Shown: positions 1 to 12,223 of the stretch, in pieces | Layout of the letters: each line of letters opens with the position of its first letter | Numbering within the stretch: the first letter of the stretch is position 1 | Assembly: GCA_017163975.1 (NCBI GenBank) | Contig: JAFFSR010000366.1 | Coordinates: forward strand, 744,001 to 808,000 | Direction: 5' to 3' | DNA from: Anastatus disparis | Taxonomy: Eukaryota > Arthropoda > Insecta > Hymenoptera > Eupelmidae | DNA length: 64,000 bases | The notes under the pieces: model-generated | Told to the model about the DNA's origin: nothing | What the model saw: only the letters and a program-made list of their open reading frames with translations | Databases searched by the model: none | Translations under genes and position numbers: made by a program

Positions 1-2081
1 CCTAAAAAATGTTTAAAATTAAATGTATTTTTATATAAAATTAGTTATTTTCAAACATCAGCAATTAATATCAAATTATACATGTTTTTTCAGTTTTTAA
101 CAGTATCTGGCCTCCTTAATGATTTATATAACTGAAAAATAATATAAAGAGTTTCTAACACCGTAATAGTATTTGAATACGTAAATTGATTCATACTTTT
201 CTATTTTAAATGCAAAATTAAGAAAAAGCCTTAAGCGATCCCATTTATCTTCAACATATAATTATATTGCGCCTAATAAATACTAAACAAACATCAATAG
301 CACTTGTAAAAATATGGAAATGATATTTTTATATTAGCATCCTCTAATCTCTCATCATACCAATGGAGCTACTTATTGAGACGGTTCATAAAATGAAGAA
401 CATTTGTATATAAAACTTTATTTATTTTATTATGAAACTTATCAACATTTACATCTATATCAATTTCATTGAAATTATATTTTAAATTCATTTCATTGAA
501 AAAGGAATTTTAATACTTGAAATGCATTTTTGAAAAATTCAAATGCAAAATAACATTATCAAATCTATTACAAAACTGACAGGTATTTGGTGACGAAATA
601 CTGAAAAGTTGCGCCAAGTGATGTTATTAGTTTTCATAAAAAAGTCATTGAACATTTGACGTACAACACATCCTCTTGGAGCAAATAACAAATCCAGAGA
701 ATAATCCTTAGAATCCAGCACCGGATAAACTTGTTCATAATCTACTTAAGAGTAGGTTCCATACACCACATCCATCATATCTAATCTGCATAAATTTATC
801 TCTGAAAAAAATCTGACATTTAAAGGATCATCAGTCCATATCATATTTGGTAAATTAGAGTCACCAACTATGATAATTTTATGATCAGGATATCTAAAAT
901 TTAACTCTTCAATCTTTTTTTAATGAGCTTAATAGACACTTCATCTGATGGAAAATAAAAGGCACATCCAATGTTTTCCAAAAACTTTAAATGACATCAA
1001 TTTCACTGACATAAATATTTTAAAGATTTTTAATATTCTACAATTTATAAAATTAAAGAGAATGTTTACCTAATTTTTAGATTAAAGTAAACCAAATAAT
1101 TATAAGAATAAAATTTTGATAATCACGTTAAAGTACATATATTTGATTAAAATAATACTATCAACGTAATATCCTTTACACGATACTGTTTATAAACTAT
1201 ATATTTATAATGGCAACGGCGTGACTATATACAAGTTTCAAAACTCCCATGAGGGAAAATTCTTAAGCTCAAATCGATAGACGCAACTCGAGTAACGATA
1301 GTTATTAAAAACTAATTCTGTCTTTATCTCTGTCATCATAAAAAAAAGACAGATGATACAACCGTTACTTGAGTTACGTTTATCACTCCGAACCTTAGGC
1401 ACGAATTCATAGACGTGAGTTGAGCGTTAGTATAACTTGGAACCTAAGTATCGTTACTTGAGTATCAGCTGTTACTTCAATTGAGTGTGACATCTTTATC
1501 AACGAGTATCTTATCTGTGTGATTTTATGTTTTATAACTAACTGTGATCATTTCTCCAGAGATATAAAACTTAATTGAAGTAACAGCTGATATTCAAGTA
1601 ATGATACTTAAGTTCCAAGTTATACTGAATACTCAAGTCACGACTATGAACTCAAGCCTTAGGCCGTGATCAGATGATGAAGAATAGATATGCAGAGTGG
1701 AGCTTGGGTAGTGGAAATAACCAATGAGTAGTTACTCCGCGAATTTCTATTCTGCAAGACTTTGTGTGCCCTACTTACATAATGCAGAATAAAAGTAAAG
1801 AGATATGTCATAGAAGTTCGATGACATGGAGTGGAGGTCATAATAATGAAATAATATTTCATAAAAATATTTATTTTATAAAAAAAAATTAAAATAGAAA
1901 ATATTTGCGTTCCATTTGAAATAGTCACGAGGGAATGCATAGTCAACACGCTTTATCTGTATCTTTTATGTCGCTCGTTTATTCATTTAATTATTCTTAC
2001 ATAATTAAGTGCAAATAAATTTAGAAAGAGTCGCTTACATTATTCTTAACTATCATTATATATCATATTTTTAATTTTTTC
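1..2081 (-). repeat. Dispersed repeat family Z, minus-oriented partial copy
   Basis: This block matches, in the same orientation, 48300-49240 (its first 900 bases) and, in opposite orientation, parts of 6755-9235, 11540-11880 and 50640-51600. Shared landmarks include the stretch ending in a conserved CTCAAGTCACG/CGTGACTTGAG pair and the fragment resembling a LINE endonuclease. Homology stops near 2081, where the neighbouring copy at 7740-7790 continues differently; a piggyBac-like element begins there. No intact gene is present. Family Z is a working name used only here. Confidence 0.7.
545..905 (-). pseudogene. LINE endonuclease-like fragment in family Z
   Basis: On the minus strand the translation runs from a GDSNLPN-type motif near 870 through a conserved block (DVVYGTYS around 760) to SLDLLFA and FNDFFMKTN near 640-690. 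GD(F/S)NLP followed later by LDL(V/L)F is the layout of the apurinic-type endonuclease of non-LTR retrotransposons. The same fragment recurs at 7290-7545, 8941-9224, 48955-49240 and 51620-51915. It has stops and no neighbouring reverse transcriptase, so it is a captured or decayed piece. The endonuclease assignment rests on two short motifs only. Confidence 0.45.
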
Positions 2082-2384
2082 AATATAGCCGAAGGATACA
2101 ATATAGCCGAAAAAACCTAACATTATGCTTCGAAATCAAGAGAAAATGTGTGCACGGGGGTTTTTGAGGTCACTGATCTTAAATATAAGGTCGAATTTCC
2201 CAAATTTAAGATAGCGTATCTATTACTACCAACCACATAGTAGAATATCATACGATACCATCAATACGGGGAGTTTAGGCAAGAAAATTAGTTGTTTATG
2301 TCCGTTAGCGGTTTTAAATAAACATTTCCCAACTCAAACCGCGTGGAGGTGGACGACAAGAATCTTATATATATATATATATAT

Positions 2385-3684
2385 GGGACGTTTCACGTCA
2401 ACTCACCTAACAAAAAAATAGAATTTGTCGAAAATCTGTGAAAATGTTCTATTTGATAACCAAAATCTACAGAAAAAATTTTTAGAGGTCCAGGTCAAAG
2501 GGGTCAGGATTTAAACGTGATGGAATTTTTCGAATTTCCCAAATTTTTTGCTAAATAAATATTTTAATGAATTTTTTCCTAAAAAATTATCAATTTTTTG
2601 TTAAAACTTAATAGAATACTTTTTTTGGAAATTAGATGTAGAATTTACATGAATTTTTGCAAATTATAATATACTGATTTTTACGCTTACTTGATCGATT
2701 TAAACATACTATTTAGTATATCTGAAAATCGAGCAGGTTAAATTGGCTTTTTAAAGTCTTATTTTTTTTGTTTTTTTATGAGGAAAAAATATACGAAGCC
2801 TCCAGTTGGGCAGCCTTCTCAAAGTTACTTAATTGTGCAAAAATGTCTGAAAAAATCGTTATTTTGGATCAATGATGAGATTCGTGATTTTTTTCCTGAA
2901 AAAGTATTGATTTTTGGGACAAATGTATGAAAATGTTTTTTGTTGGAAATCATGTGTAGAATATGAAGATATTTTTACAAATTGTAATTTAAGACATTAT
3001 GAACAATATATACTGAAAATTTAACAAAAAATAAATTTTAAAATTTCAAAATTTCATTTATAATTTGTGATGTTTAGCAAATAATGGTATACAAAATTTT
3101 ACATACATTTTACATGCAATTTCCAATAAAAAACATTTTTATACATTTGTCCCAAAAATCAATACTTTTTCAGAAAAAAAATCACAAATCTCATCATTGA
3201 TCCAAAATAACGATTTATTCAGACTTTTTTGCACAATTAAGTAACTTTGAGAAGGCTGCCCAACTGGAGGCTTCGTATATTTTTTCCTCATAAAAAAACA
3301 AAAAAATTAAGACTTTAAAAAGCCAATTTAACCTTCTCGATTTTTAGATATACTAAATAATATGTTTAAATCGATCAAGTAAGCATAAAAATCAGTATAT
3401 TATAATTTGCAAAAATTTTGGTGAATCCCACATCTAATTTCCAAGAAAAAGTATTCGATTAAGTTTTAACGAAAAATTGATAGTTTTTGCGGAAAAAATT
3501 CATTAAAATATTTATTTAGCAAAAAATTTGGGAAATTCGAAAAATTCCATCACGTTTAAATCCTGACCCCTTTGCTCTGGACCTTTAAAATTTTTTTCGT
3601 ATATTTTGGGTATCAAATAAAACATTTTCACAGATTTTCGACAAATTCTATTTTTTTGTTAGGTGAGTTGACGTGAAACGTCCC
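2385..3684. mobile_element. 1.3-kb foldback element with arms of about 570-600 bp
   Basis: The two ends are inverted copies starting GGGACGTTTCACGTCAACTC, and similarity continues inward for nearly the whole element (2385-2960 against 3110-3684), leaving a spacer of about 150 bases. Both ends abut an (AT)n run, consistent with insertion into a TA-rich site. No coding capacity is seen. The transcript would fold into one long hairpin. Its superfamily cannot be assigned from the sequence. Confidence 0.75.
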
Positions 3685-3704
3685 ATATATATATATATAT
3701 ATAT

Positions 3705-4005
3705 AATTTTTTCATTTTATTTATTTATTTTTTTTTTTTCATTTCATCATTTTTTTTTGTTTTTTTTATTTAATCATTTATTTATTTATTTTTTTTTTTT
3801 TTATTTCATCATTTTTTTAGGTTTTTTCATTCGATTAATTTTTTTTTTCAATTTTTTTTATTTTATCATTTTTTTTGTGGTTTTTCTATTTTATTATTTA
3901 TTTATTTTTCATTTTTTTCATTTTAACACTTTTTTTTTTTTTCATTATATTACTTTTTTTTTTTTTTTTCAATTTCTCATTTTTCAGACCTTTTATTTTT
4001 CTACT
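3705..4005. repeat. T-rich low-complexity tract
   Basis: This is mostly TTTATTT/TTTTCAT repeats directly after an (AT)n run. The reading frames through it are Phe/Tyr/Ile-rich artefacts of composition, not genes. Confidence 0.8.
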
Positions 4006-5726
4006 TTTTGCTCAAGATTTTCATGAAATTTGTGCCTACAATTTTCACAAAAATATAAATCACAAGTGCTGCAGTATATGTATGTACGAATAACACATTC
4101 CTTTAAGGAACACTTTTTTTGACTCGTGTTGCGGCAAATATTTTTTTTTTTTTTTATACTTCTTCTGTCCAATATCCAAATATTGTCTAGCAACACTCAT
4201 AGCAATTTCTTTCGTACCAATCTTTTTAGATTTATCATTCGATAAATTATGAATCACAAGTGCATTTGTTATTGCGGCTTGGATTAGACGAATGAAAAAC
4301 TACATAAGTCTACTTCTTACTCCGGATAAATGTCTGTACATTGTTGCAGTGACTGTCGTAGAGATCTACCCTACCCACAAATTGGTTGTAAATACAAAAA
4401 GCGTTTGGGAATGGAATAGACTTTTTTGAATGATTTCCTACACTATATCTCTGCAAAGACGACATTGGTGTCACTTCTGTAGTTGATGAAGCTATAGAGA
4501 CTTGTTTAGAATCCATCACACTTACATAATTGATTCCACTATTCCGACCATGTTTTGAATGTGCCTCTGGGGGCTTTTTTATCAATTATATTTTTAGCTG
4601 ATACTCTGTTATCTCGAATAGTTCCTCTGGATTTCAATCCCAGTTTTTGCAGGTGTAACATGAGATCGACGCTAGAAAAATAATTGTCATGATATAGATG
4701 ATATTTTGATATGTCAGAGGAGGGTGTACATTTGAAAAATTTTTGTAATAGATGCATGACAACTTTTGTACCGAGAGCGCATTTGTTTAGTTTATCTACT
4801 TGTGATCCCTTTCCACAGTAGATGTCAAAATCAAATAAGTAACCATTTGCCGAACAAAGTCCCCAAAATTTCAAACCGAATCGTATTGGTTTTCCTCGAG
4901 TGAATTGCTTCAAGCTAGTTCTCGCGTAAGACTTCGCCATCATTTCGTTGACTGACAACGCAGATTCAAAAAAACCAAATTTTTGCATATTTTTACGAAA
5001 TTTGTCGAGCAATATTCGAACTCGCCAAGCTTTATCATCTTTGTTTTCATCACTAGTTTTTGAATATTTTATTTTCGATTTCATTTCAAGGAAAGTATCA
5101 CGTGACATGGCACTTCGAACTGTATCGCAACATAAAAGGGGGTCAAGTGACCAAAAATCTTTTTGAGATTTACGCTTGTTGAAACTTGATAAAATTAAAA
5201 TTCCTAAATAAGTATTTAAATTATTCAAATGGACAGTATATCCATTCTCTTTGGTGGCTTCCACTATAGAATTTTTCATTTCGATTGAAAAAAAGTGTTC
5301 AAATAATTGAACATGCGAAGAATTACGTATGGGTTTCATTTGATTTTTATTGAGAAAACATTCATTCATTAGTTCATTATCATATTTCCTCTTTCCGTCG
5401 ATCCAAACGAACTCATGATCTTTCTCCAACTTTGTTTGGTTATCATCGTAAGATCTAGAAACTTTTGCGTATGAATACTCGGATAGAATTTTATTAATTA
5501 CAGCGTCATCATGATCATTATCGGATTCTTCATCTGAGCTTCCAGAATCATTTGAATTTGGGAGGAGTAATATTTGGTCATAAGTATCATCTGATGAGTC
5601 AATCACATAATTTTTTACGATTAGCTGTCGACTTTCTTTTGCGTTTTGGTGCCATGTTTCAAACCATAGTAGATATGATACGCTTTCGAAGATTGGTATA
5701 AATCTAATTATTGAACATAATTCCAA
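3993..5726 (-). pseudogene. piggyBac-type (PGBD-like) transposase, broken
   Basis: A DDD transposase of the piggyBac family, which would cut and paste DNA at TTAA sites. The longest open piece (about 395 codons, 4539-5726) contains the N-terminal acidic region and the catalytic core: QKDFWS and the first catalytic block read as LSVNEMMAKSY, then YHDNYFSS (second acidic residue). A second piece in another frame (4310-4585) continues with VDLYDSHCN, matching the third acidic block. A third (3993-4196) carries the cysteine-rich C-terminal zinc domain (CSTCDLYFCENC). The usual SVDE motif is SVNE here, so the first catalytic Asp is Asn. With two frame changes and this substitution the copy is expected to be inactive. 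The upstream start is uncertain because the open frame begins without a convincing ATG. Confidence 0.85.
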
Positions 5727-6258
5727 GTTTCAAAAATTCAAAAAATGGATAATATTCAAATTTTCCAATGTTCTTACAAACAAATATTCAAAAAATTGAA
5801 TATTTATATTTTTTCAATAATGAAAATGAATCTGAGATTAGTCTATTTCAATAACAATTAGCCTATTCCAATAACAATTTTTTTAGGTTTCCCTTGTCAA
5901 TTATTAAATATTCAATATCTTTCACAAATTCTAAATTTCCATTATTCGAAAAATTAGGTTTACAAGTGAAAATTTATTACAATGAAAATATAGAAATATA
6001 AAAGATTTTAAGGTTCCAATTGGGGAAAGCTTATATAAAACGGCTAACGGACGAAAACAACTAATTTTATTGCCTAAACTCCCCGTATTGACGGTATCGT
6101 ATGATATTCTACTATGTGGTTGGTAGTAATAGATACGCTATCTTAAATTTGGGAAATTCGACCTTATATTTAAGATCAGTGACCTCAAAAACCCCCGTGC
6201 ACACATTTTCTCTTGATTTCGAAGCATAATGTTAGGTTTTTTCGGCTATATTGTATCC

Positions 6259-6754
6259 GCCATCTTAAATTTTGAACATCTAACCTCAAATTTATAATAA
6301 GCGACCTCAAAAACCTAGGTAAGTGTATTTTCGGGACGATTGTACCATTAGAAAATCGAATTTTTTGTTAAAATTGCCATAATTCACTGAATAACGTTAA
6401 TTTTTGTACATATTGTTAAAATAAAAAGGTTAAGTTAATTTACAGCAAAACAAAAAAATTCCCAGTGATAGTTTAAATATTTTGTACATTTTTGGTTGTG
6501 GTTTGATCTTCATTCAACAACTTAATCGGTGCAAAAAAAATTCACAAAAAATGAAAATGTAAAAAAATTCTGGATTTTTTTATTTAAAAGGCGCTATATT
6601 GGTTGTTAAAGTTATTATTTTGCAATTCTGACTGCGCCAATCGAAAGAGCGACCTCGAAAATAGTAGAAGAGGATTGTTAGGATTTTCTAATTAATTTTT
6701 TCATTGCAGAAAAGGAACCTGAAACATCGTATGAAAATAAGGCTCTTCCCGGAC
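6259..6754. other. Unassigned AT-rich stretch next to the piggyBac-like element
   Basis: No gene is recognised. It shares short phrases (GACCTCAAAAACC, GCGACCTC) with the neighbouring inverted end, so it may be part of the same or a related element. Confidence 0.4.
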
Positions 6755-7289
6755 TTAATGGGTCAATTCGTACCTAAGGTTCGAAGTAATAAACGTAACT
6801 CAAGTAACGATTGTATTAGTTGTCTTATTTTTATGATGACAAAGACCAAGACGGAATTAGTTTTGAATAAGCATCATTACTCGAGTTGTATCTATCGATT
6901 TGAGCTTAAGAATTTTCCCTCGTGGGAGTTTCGAAACTTGTATATATAGTCACGCTGTTGCTATTATAAATATATAGTTTGTAAACAGTATCATGTAAAG
7001 AATATTACGTCGATAGTATTATTTTAATCAAATATATGTACTTTAACGTGATCATCAAAATTTTATTCTCACTATTATTATTTGTTTTACTTAAATCGAA
7101 AAATTAGGTAAACATTCTATTTAATTTCATAAATTGTAGAATATAATATATCTTTAAAATATATATTTCAGTAAAATTAAAGTTATTTAAAGTTTTTGAC
7201 TGGATGTGTCTATTTTTCTCCTTAGGCATGAACCCCAGGCACGAATCAATAGACGTGTCTTGAGCGTTGAGTATACTCGAGAATAGGTT

Positions 7290-7545
7290 TCATACACCAC
7301 ATCTGTCTTACATAATCTGTAGAAATTTATCTCTGAAGAAAGTCTAACATATACAGGATCATCAGTCTATATTATATTTGGTAAATTAGAGCCACCAACT
7401 ATGATTATCTTATGATCAGGATATCTAAAATTTAACTTTCTAATCTTTTTTCAATGAGCTTAATAGATACTTCATCTGATAAAGGAAAATAGACACATCC
7501 AATCGAAAACTTTTCACCAAGCAATGATGATGATTGATTGTCATT
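7290..7545 (-). pseudogene. LINE endonuclease-like fragment in family Z
   Basis: Minus-strand copy of the fragment described at 545-905, reading from the GD-N-P-type motif near 7400 to the VVYGTY-type block near 7300. It is truncated and carries substitutions. It is paired in inverted orientation with 8941-9224. Confidence 0.4.
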
Positions 7546-8940
7546 TATTATTAAGTTGACCTGATTATAATCTACAAAAAAACAGTGGTCTCAGACTTCT
7601 TTAAACCTGACAATAAAAATTTTAGTATTTAAAGAAAGCAATTTACACAGCTATACTTTTCCATTCTCCTTTCTTCCTCATTTTTTTGTAGGTTAAGTGC
7701 TACGTGCAAAAACGGAGCACAAATTATTCTTTAAAATGCTTGAAAAAATTTATAATATGATATATAATGATAGTTAAGAATAATGTAAGTGGCTTTTTAT
7801 AAATTTATTTGCACTTAATTATGTAAGAATAATTAAATAAATAAACGAGTGACATAAAAGATACAGATGAAACGTGTTGGCTATACATTCCCTCGTGACT
7901 ATTTTGAATGGAGCACAAATATTTTATATTTTAATTTTTTTTTTATAAAATAAATATTTTTATGAAACCTTATTTCATTATTATAACCTCCGCTCTATGT
8001 CATCGAACTTCTATGACATATCTCTTTATTTTCATTCTGCATTATGTAAGTAAGGCACACAAAGTCTTGCAGAATAGAAATTCGCGGAGTAGCTACTCAT
8101 TGGTTATTTCCATTACCTAAGCTCCACTCTGCATATCTATTCTTCATCATCTGATCGCGGCCTAAGGCTTGAATTCATAGTCGTGAGTTGAGTATTCAGT
8201 ATAACTTGGAACTTAAGTATCATTACTTGAATATCAGCTGTTACTTCAATTAAGTTTTATATCTCTACTGAAGAAAATCTCATTAATAAATTATGCTACT
8301 TGGAGAAATTATCACAGTCAGTTATAAAACATAAAATCACCAGATAAGATACTCGTTGATAAAGATGTCACACTCAATTGAAGTAACAGCTGATACTCAA
8401 GTAACGATACTTAAGTTCCAAGTTATAGTCAACGCTCAAGTCACGCCTATAAATTCGTGCCTAAGGTTCGGAGTGATAAACGTAACTCGAGTAACGGTTG
8501 TATCATCTGTCTTTTTTCATGATGACAGAGACAAAGACAGAATTAGTTTTGAATAACCGTCGTTACTTTAGTTGCGTCTATCGATTTGAGCTTAAGAATT
8601 TTCTCTCATAGGAGTTTTGAAACTTGTATATATAGTCACGCTGTTGCTATTATGAATATATAGTTTGTAAACAGTATCATGTAAGAATATTACATCGATA
8701 CTATTATTTTAATCAAATATATGTACTTTAACGTGATCATCAAAATTTTATTCTTATCATTATTATTATTTGTTTTACTTAAATCTAAAAATTAGGTAAA
8801 CATTCTGTTTAATTTCATAAATTGTAGAATATAATATATCTTTAAAATATATATGTCAGTGAAATTGATGTCATTTAAAGTTTTTGGAAAACATTGGATG
8901 TGCCTATTTTTCTCTATGAGATGAAGTGTCTATTAAGCTC

Positions 8941-9224
8941 ACTAAAAAAAGATTGAAGAGTTGAATTTTAGATATCCTGATCATAAAATAATCATAGTTG
9001 GTGACTCTAATTTACCAAATATGGTATGCATTGATGATTCTTTATATGACAGACTCTCTTCAGAAATAAATTTATGCAGATTAGATAAGATAGATGTGGT
9101 GTATGGAACGTATTCTCAAGTGGATTATGAACAAGTGTATCCTGTGTTGGATTTTAACGGCAATTCTCTGGCTTTGTTATTTGCTCTAGAGGATGTTATA
9201 CGTCAAATGTTTAATGACTTTTGA
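8941..9224 (+). pseudogene. LINE endonuclease-like fragment in family Z, open for 87 codons
   Basis: The translation includes HKIIIVGDSNLPN, then DVVYGTYSQVDYEQVYPVLD and a SLALLFA block, ending FNDF and a stop. GDSNLPN resembles the GDFNLP motif of non-LTR endonucleases, and the later block resembles their LDLVF motif. It is one of five copies in the window, all in family Z. It is far too short for an active enzyme. Confidence 0.45.
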
Positions 9225-9245
9225 CGGTTTTCTTTTTAATTCACA

Positions 9246-9690
9246 CTAGGGGGCAAGCCCCCTGAGCGCAAGCGTGCCAACCCCCATCTTGCTTTTATAA
9301 CTTTAAAAAAAATTTAAAAATTTGCAATTTTTAAAATAACTTTTATTTAAAATACTAAATAATAGTAATTATTCAAAAGTTTTCTTGAGGTGAATCTTTA
9401 ATGATCTTTTAATGAATTTAATTATCTGTGAAGTCCTAGCTTTATACCAGGACAGAATTAATTATTAAATGAAGTGTGTTATGAGGGCTACGTTTATATG
9501 TTTTATTATAATATTAAATAAAAAATAAAGTCAGTAATTGATTTATAAATGTTTTATCAAATGTCAGTCTAGTAGTAAAAAGATTCTAAATTTAACGCTG
9601 TAATGTAAGTCCAAAAATGAGGGGCACATTTCTGACGATGACAGCGACGACAGCGGCGATATACTTTCAATAGTATAAAGAGAATATAAT
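9246..9690 (-). mobile_element. Non-autonomous Helitron-like element
   Basis: Read on the minus strand, the 3' end is a GGGGGC-TT-GCCCCC hairpin followed at once by CTAG (9246-9249), the typical Helitron 3' signature (hairpin plus CTRR), with a T as the next host base. The presumed 5' end near 9660-9690 (ACTATTGAAAGTATATCGCC) recurs at 58530. There is no gene inside. The exact 5' base is uncertain. Confidence 0.6.
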
Positions 9691-9937
9691 ATAAATAGAT
9701 CTAAATTGCTGCTGAAATTCAGCTGAAATCAAACCAAAATTTACCTAAAATTGCTTAAAATTAACATAAATTTTAACTAATTTTTAGTTAACTTTTAGCT
9801 TATTTTCAGCTAACTTTAAGCTTAATTTTAGCTAGATTCTAACTAAATTCTAGCTAAGCAAAGACAAATCGAATTTTTATGCACAGCGGCAGTGACAGCA
9901 ACAGCGGTGGCGGCAAAATCTTTTTGTAATGTATACC
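9691..9937 (-). mobile_element. Partial Helitron-like element rich in AGCTAAATT repeats
   Basis: On the minus strand a 5'-end-like block (AAAAAGATTTTGCCGCC, 9905-9932) leads into many short degenerate AGCTAAATT-type repeats. It joins 9691 without a recognisable 3' end of its own, so it may be the outer part of a larger element that the 9246-9690 unit entered. Confidence 0.4.
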
Positions 9938-11535
9938 TCCTGCTCGCTTCGCTCGCCAACCTCCCTTTTTAATTTAATACATAAATTTCATAATGTATAT
10001 AAAATATAACATATGATAAAAATATTTATTTATACAGCGCATATTAGTCGCTGTTATCGTCACCATCTCGAACCGATTTTTATTTCGCATTATGCTCCGA
10101 GAATAACCTCCCAACTTCTAAAGGCTCAATTCTTATTTCATTTATCTGGCATAAACAAATATTTTCATTTTTGTAAATTTCTGAAATCTTTTATAATATC
10201 CCTGGTAGAAATGTGAACATAAAAAATGGCGTATTATATAATTTATGGGCATTATTAATAGTAATATTTTGTCATGTTAATATTGGCTAATAGATAGTCA
10301 ATTTTGGCCGAAAAATGCTAATAGTTGATAAGGTAGGCAACTTAAGTACCTAGAAATATTTTAATCTATGAATCCAACGCATGTTTTCATTCACGTTTAA
10401 ATTATAAAATATGTTGAATAAATACAAAAAAATGAAAAAATAAATCGTTTTAAACACAAATAATTATAGAGAATTAAGATTCATATTTAAATCTTCAAAA
10501 ATGCGTGTAACATGTTAGTGTTATACAAGTAAAAAAAACGTTTCATATTGGTTAAAATAATGGCCATAATCAATGCCCGTTTTCAGCTTTCATTTCAAAG
10601 TTATGGCCATAAAATGGTAAAAAAAGCGTTTCATTTTCTACCAAGGATGAAAAGAAAAATAAATCTTATGACAATTTAAATCAAAGTGACCTGATTTATC
10701 AGATTTTGAGTGAAAAAATTAAAATTTCAAATAAAATTCACAATAAATAAGCTAAACTTAGCTAAAAAATTAAATTTTAGCTAAAATTCTCAATAAATCA
10801 GCTAAAATTAGATAAAAAAAAATCTTATAATAATTAAGATCAAATTGACCTGATTTATCAGATTTTAAGTAAAAAATTAAAACTTTAGCTAAAATTAATA
10901 TAAATTAGCTAAAATTCTCAATAAATTAGTTAAACTTAGCTAAAATATTAATGTTTTAGCTAAAATTCTCAATAAATCAGCTAAAATTAGCTAAAAAATG
11001 AAATTTTTAGCTAAAATTCACAATAAATTAGCTAAAATTTACGATAAATTAAGTAAAATTTACCATAAATTAGCTAAATTTATTAGTAAAAAGGAAGAGT
11101 TAAGGAGATGTAAAACGGACACTACACCTGTACTTATAGATATTAGCTTCCTTTCTATTTTATTGCTGAATTTCCAGAAAAGAAATGCATTAGCTTGTAG
11201 TATGTACCATGATGATTATTTTGATAAGTTTTCAAATAAATTCATTCATTAGCTTTTGAGATATTTGGATTCCTGTACAAAATTGAAAAATTTTAATAAC
11301 TAATTTAAAAACCCAAAATTCTCAATGACTAATGAATGAATTCATTTAAAAATTTAACTGAATAATCTTCATGGTACATACTATAACTTAATGCATTTTT
11401 TTATTGAAGATTTTGCAATAAAATGTAAAGGTAGTGAATATTTATGAGTACAGGTGTAGTGTCCATTTTACATCCCCTTAAGGTAGGAAGTTGAGAGACT
11501 GACAGCGGCAGCGGCGAAAATCTTTCATAGTGTAG
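9938..11535 (-). mobile_element. Non-autonomous Helitron-like element of about 1.6 kb
   Basis: Its minus-strand 3' end (9938-9965) carries GGCGAGCGAAGCGAGCAGG, the same subterminal block as 25030-25070 and the Helitron end at 53110. Its 5'-like block lies at 11505-11535 (TATGAAAGATTTTCGCCGC on the minus strand). The interior 10680-11070 is dominated by degenerate AGCTAAAAT repeats. A TTAA-type MITE (11104-11477) is inserted near the 5' end. Confidence 0.5.
11104..11477. mobile_element. 374-bp MITE with TTAA target duplication (piggyBac type)
   Basis: The inverted ends GG(A/G)GATGTAAAA(C/T)GGACAC, extending for about 35 bases through ACTACACCTGTACT, are flanked on both sides by TTAA (11100-11103 and 11478-11481). 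TTAA duplication is the hallmark of piggyBac-type insertion. Inner parts (11160-11420) are also inverted copies. No coding capacity. Confidence 0.75.
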
Positions 11536-11539
11536 TGAG

Positions 11540-12165
11540 AAATAATCAGTTCCATATTTTTACAAGTGTTATTGATGTTTGTTTAGTATTTATTAAGTGC
11601 AATATAATCATGTTTTGAAGATAAATAAGATTGCTTAAGGCTTTTTCCTAATTTTGCATTTTAAGTGGAAAAGTATGAATCAATTAACGTATTCAAATAT
11701 TACTACGGTATTAGAAACTTTTTATGATATTTTTCAGTTACATAAATCATAAATAGGTATTGTTTAAAATGTGATTCATAATATCTGTAAAATAGTGAGG
11801 TTCACAAATCTAAATGAGCCTGAAAGCTTTGTTAAACTCGATACCTTGTTAAAAAAATTCATATGAATTTTTGTATAAATTTTCAATATAAATTTTTCAT
11901 ATAAATCATCCATATATTCAATATGCATTTTTGTTTCATTTTTATACATTAAAAAATTTATATGGAAAATTTACATAAAAATTCAAATTAAAAATTCATA
12001 TGAAAATTTAAATGAAAAATACATATAGAAAATTTATATGAGAAATTAATAAGAAAAATTAAATTGAATAATAATCATGGTGATCAACTCATTATCTTTA
12101 TATGGAAAAAGTATGAAAAAACTTCAAAATCCAACCTGCAATTTTTATATGAATTTTTTAATATA

Positions 12166-12223
<58 letters not shown>

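Larger units (their letters stand above)
2082..6258 (-). mobile_element. Decayed piggyBac-like transposon with about 250-bp terminal inverted repeats
   Basis: Inverted ends of about 250 bases (2093-2345 and 6011-6258) begin GGATACAATATAGCCG and enclose a broken piggyBac-type transposase on the minus strand. Canonical piggyBac termini are short, so such long inverted ends are unusual, and a clean TTAA duplication is not obvious at the boundaries. A separate 1.3-kb foldback element (2385-3684) sits between the left end and the gene. The sequence just outside the right end (6259-6700) repeats the phrase GCGACCTCAAAAACC found in the end itself, so the real right boundary may lie further out. Confidence 0.65.
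6755..9235 (+). repeat. Family Z copy with internal inverted structure
   Basis: 6760-7200 and 8455-8930 are direct copies of each other and of 51115-51600. 7290-7545 is a minus-oriented endonuclease-like fragment and 8941-9224 a plus-oriented one, so the unit 7290-9224 has the layout fragment(-), middle, fragment(+), as at 48955-51915. The middle contains an inner inverted repeat centred on CAGCTGTTACTTCAAT and its complement (8235-8400). Confidence 0.65.

Noticed and set aside
3673..4093. Phe-rich membrane protein frames
   Set aside because: They come from a T-rich low-complexity tract and overlap two frames of the same composition.
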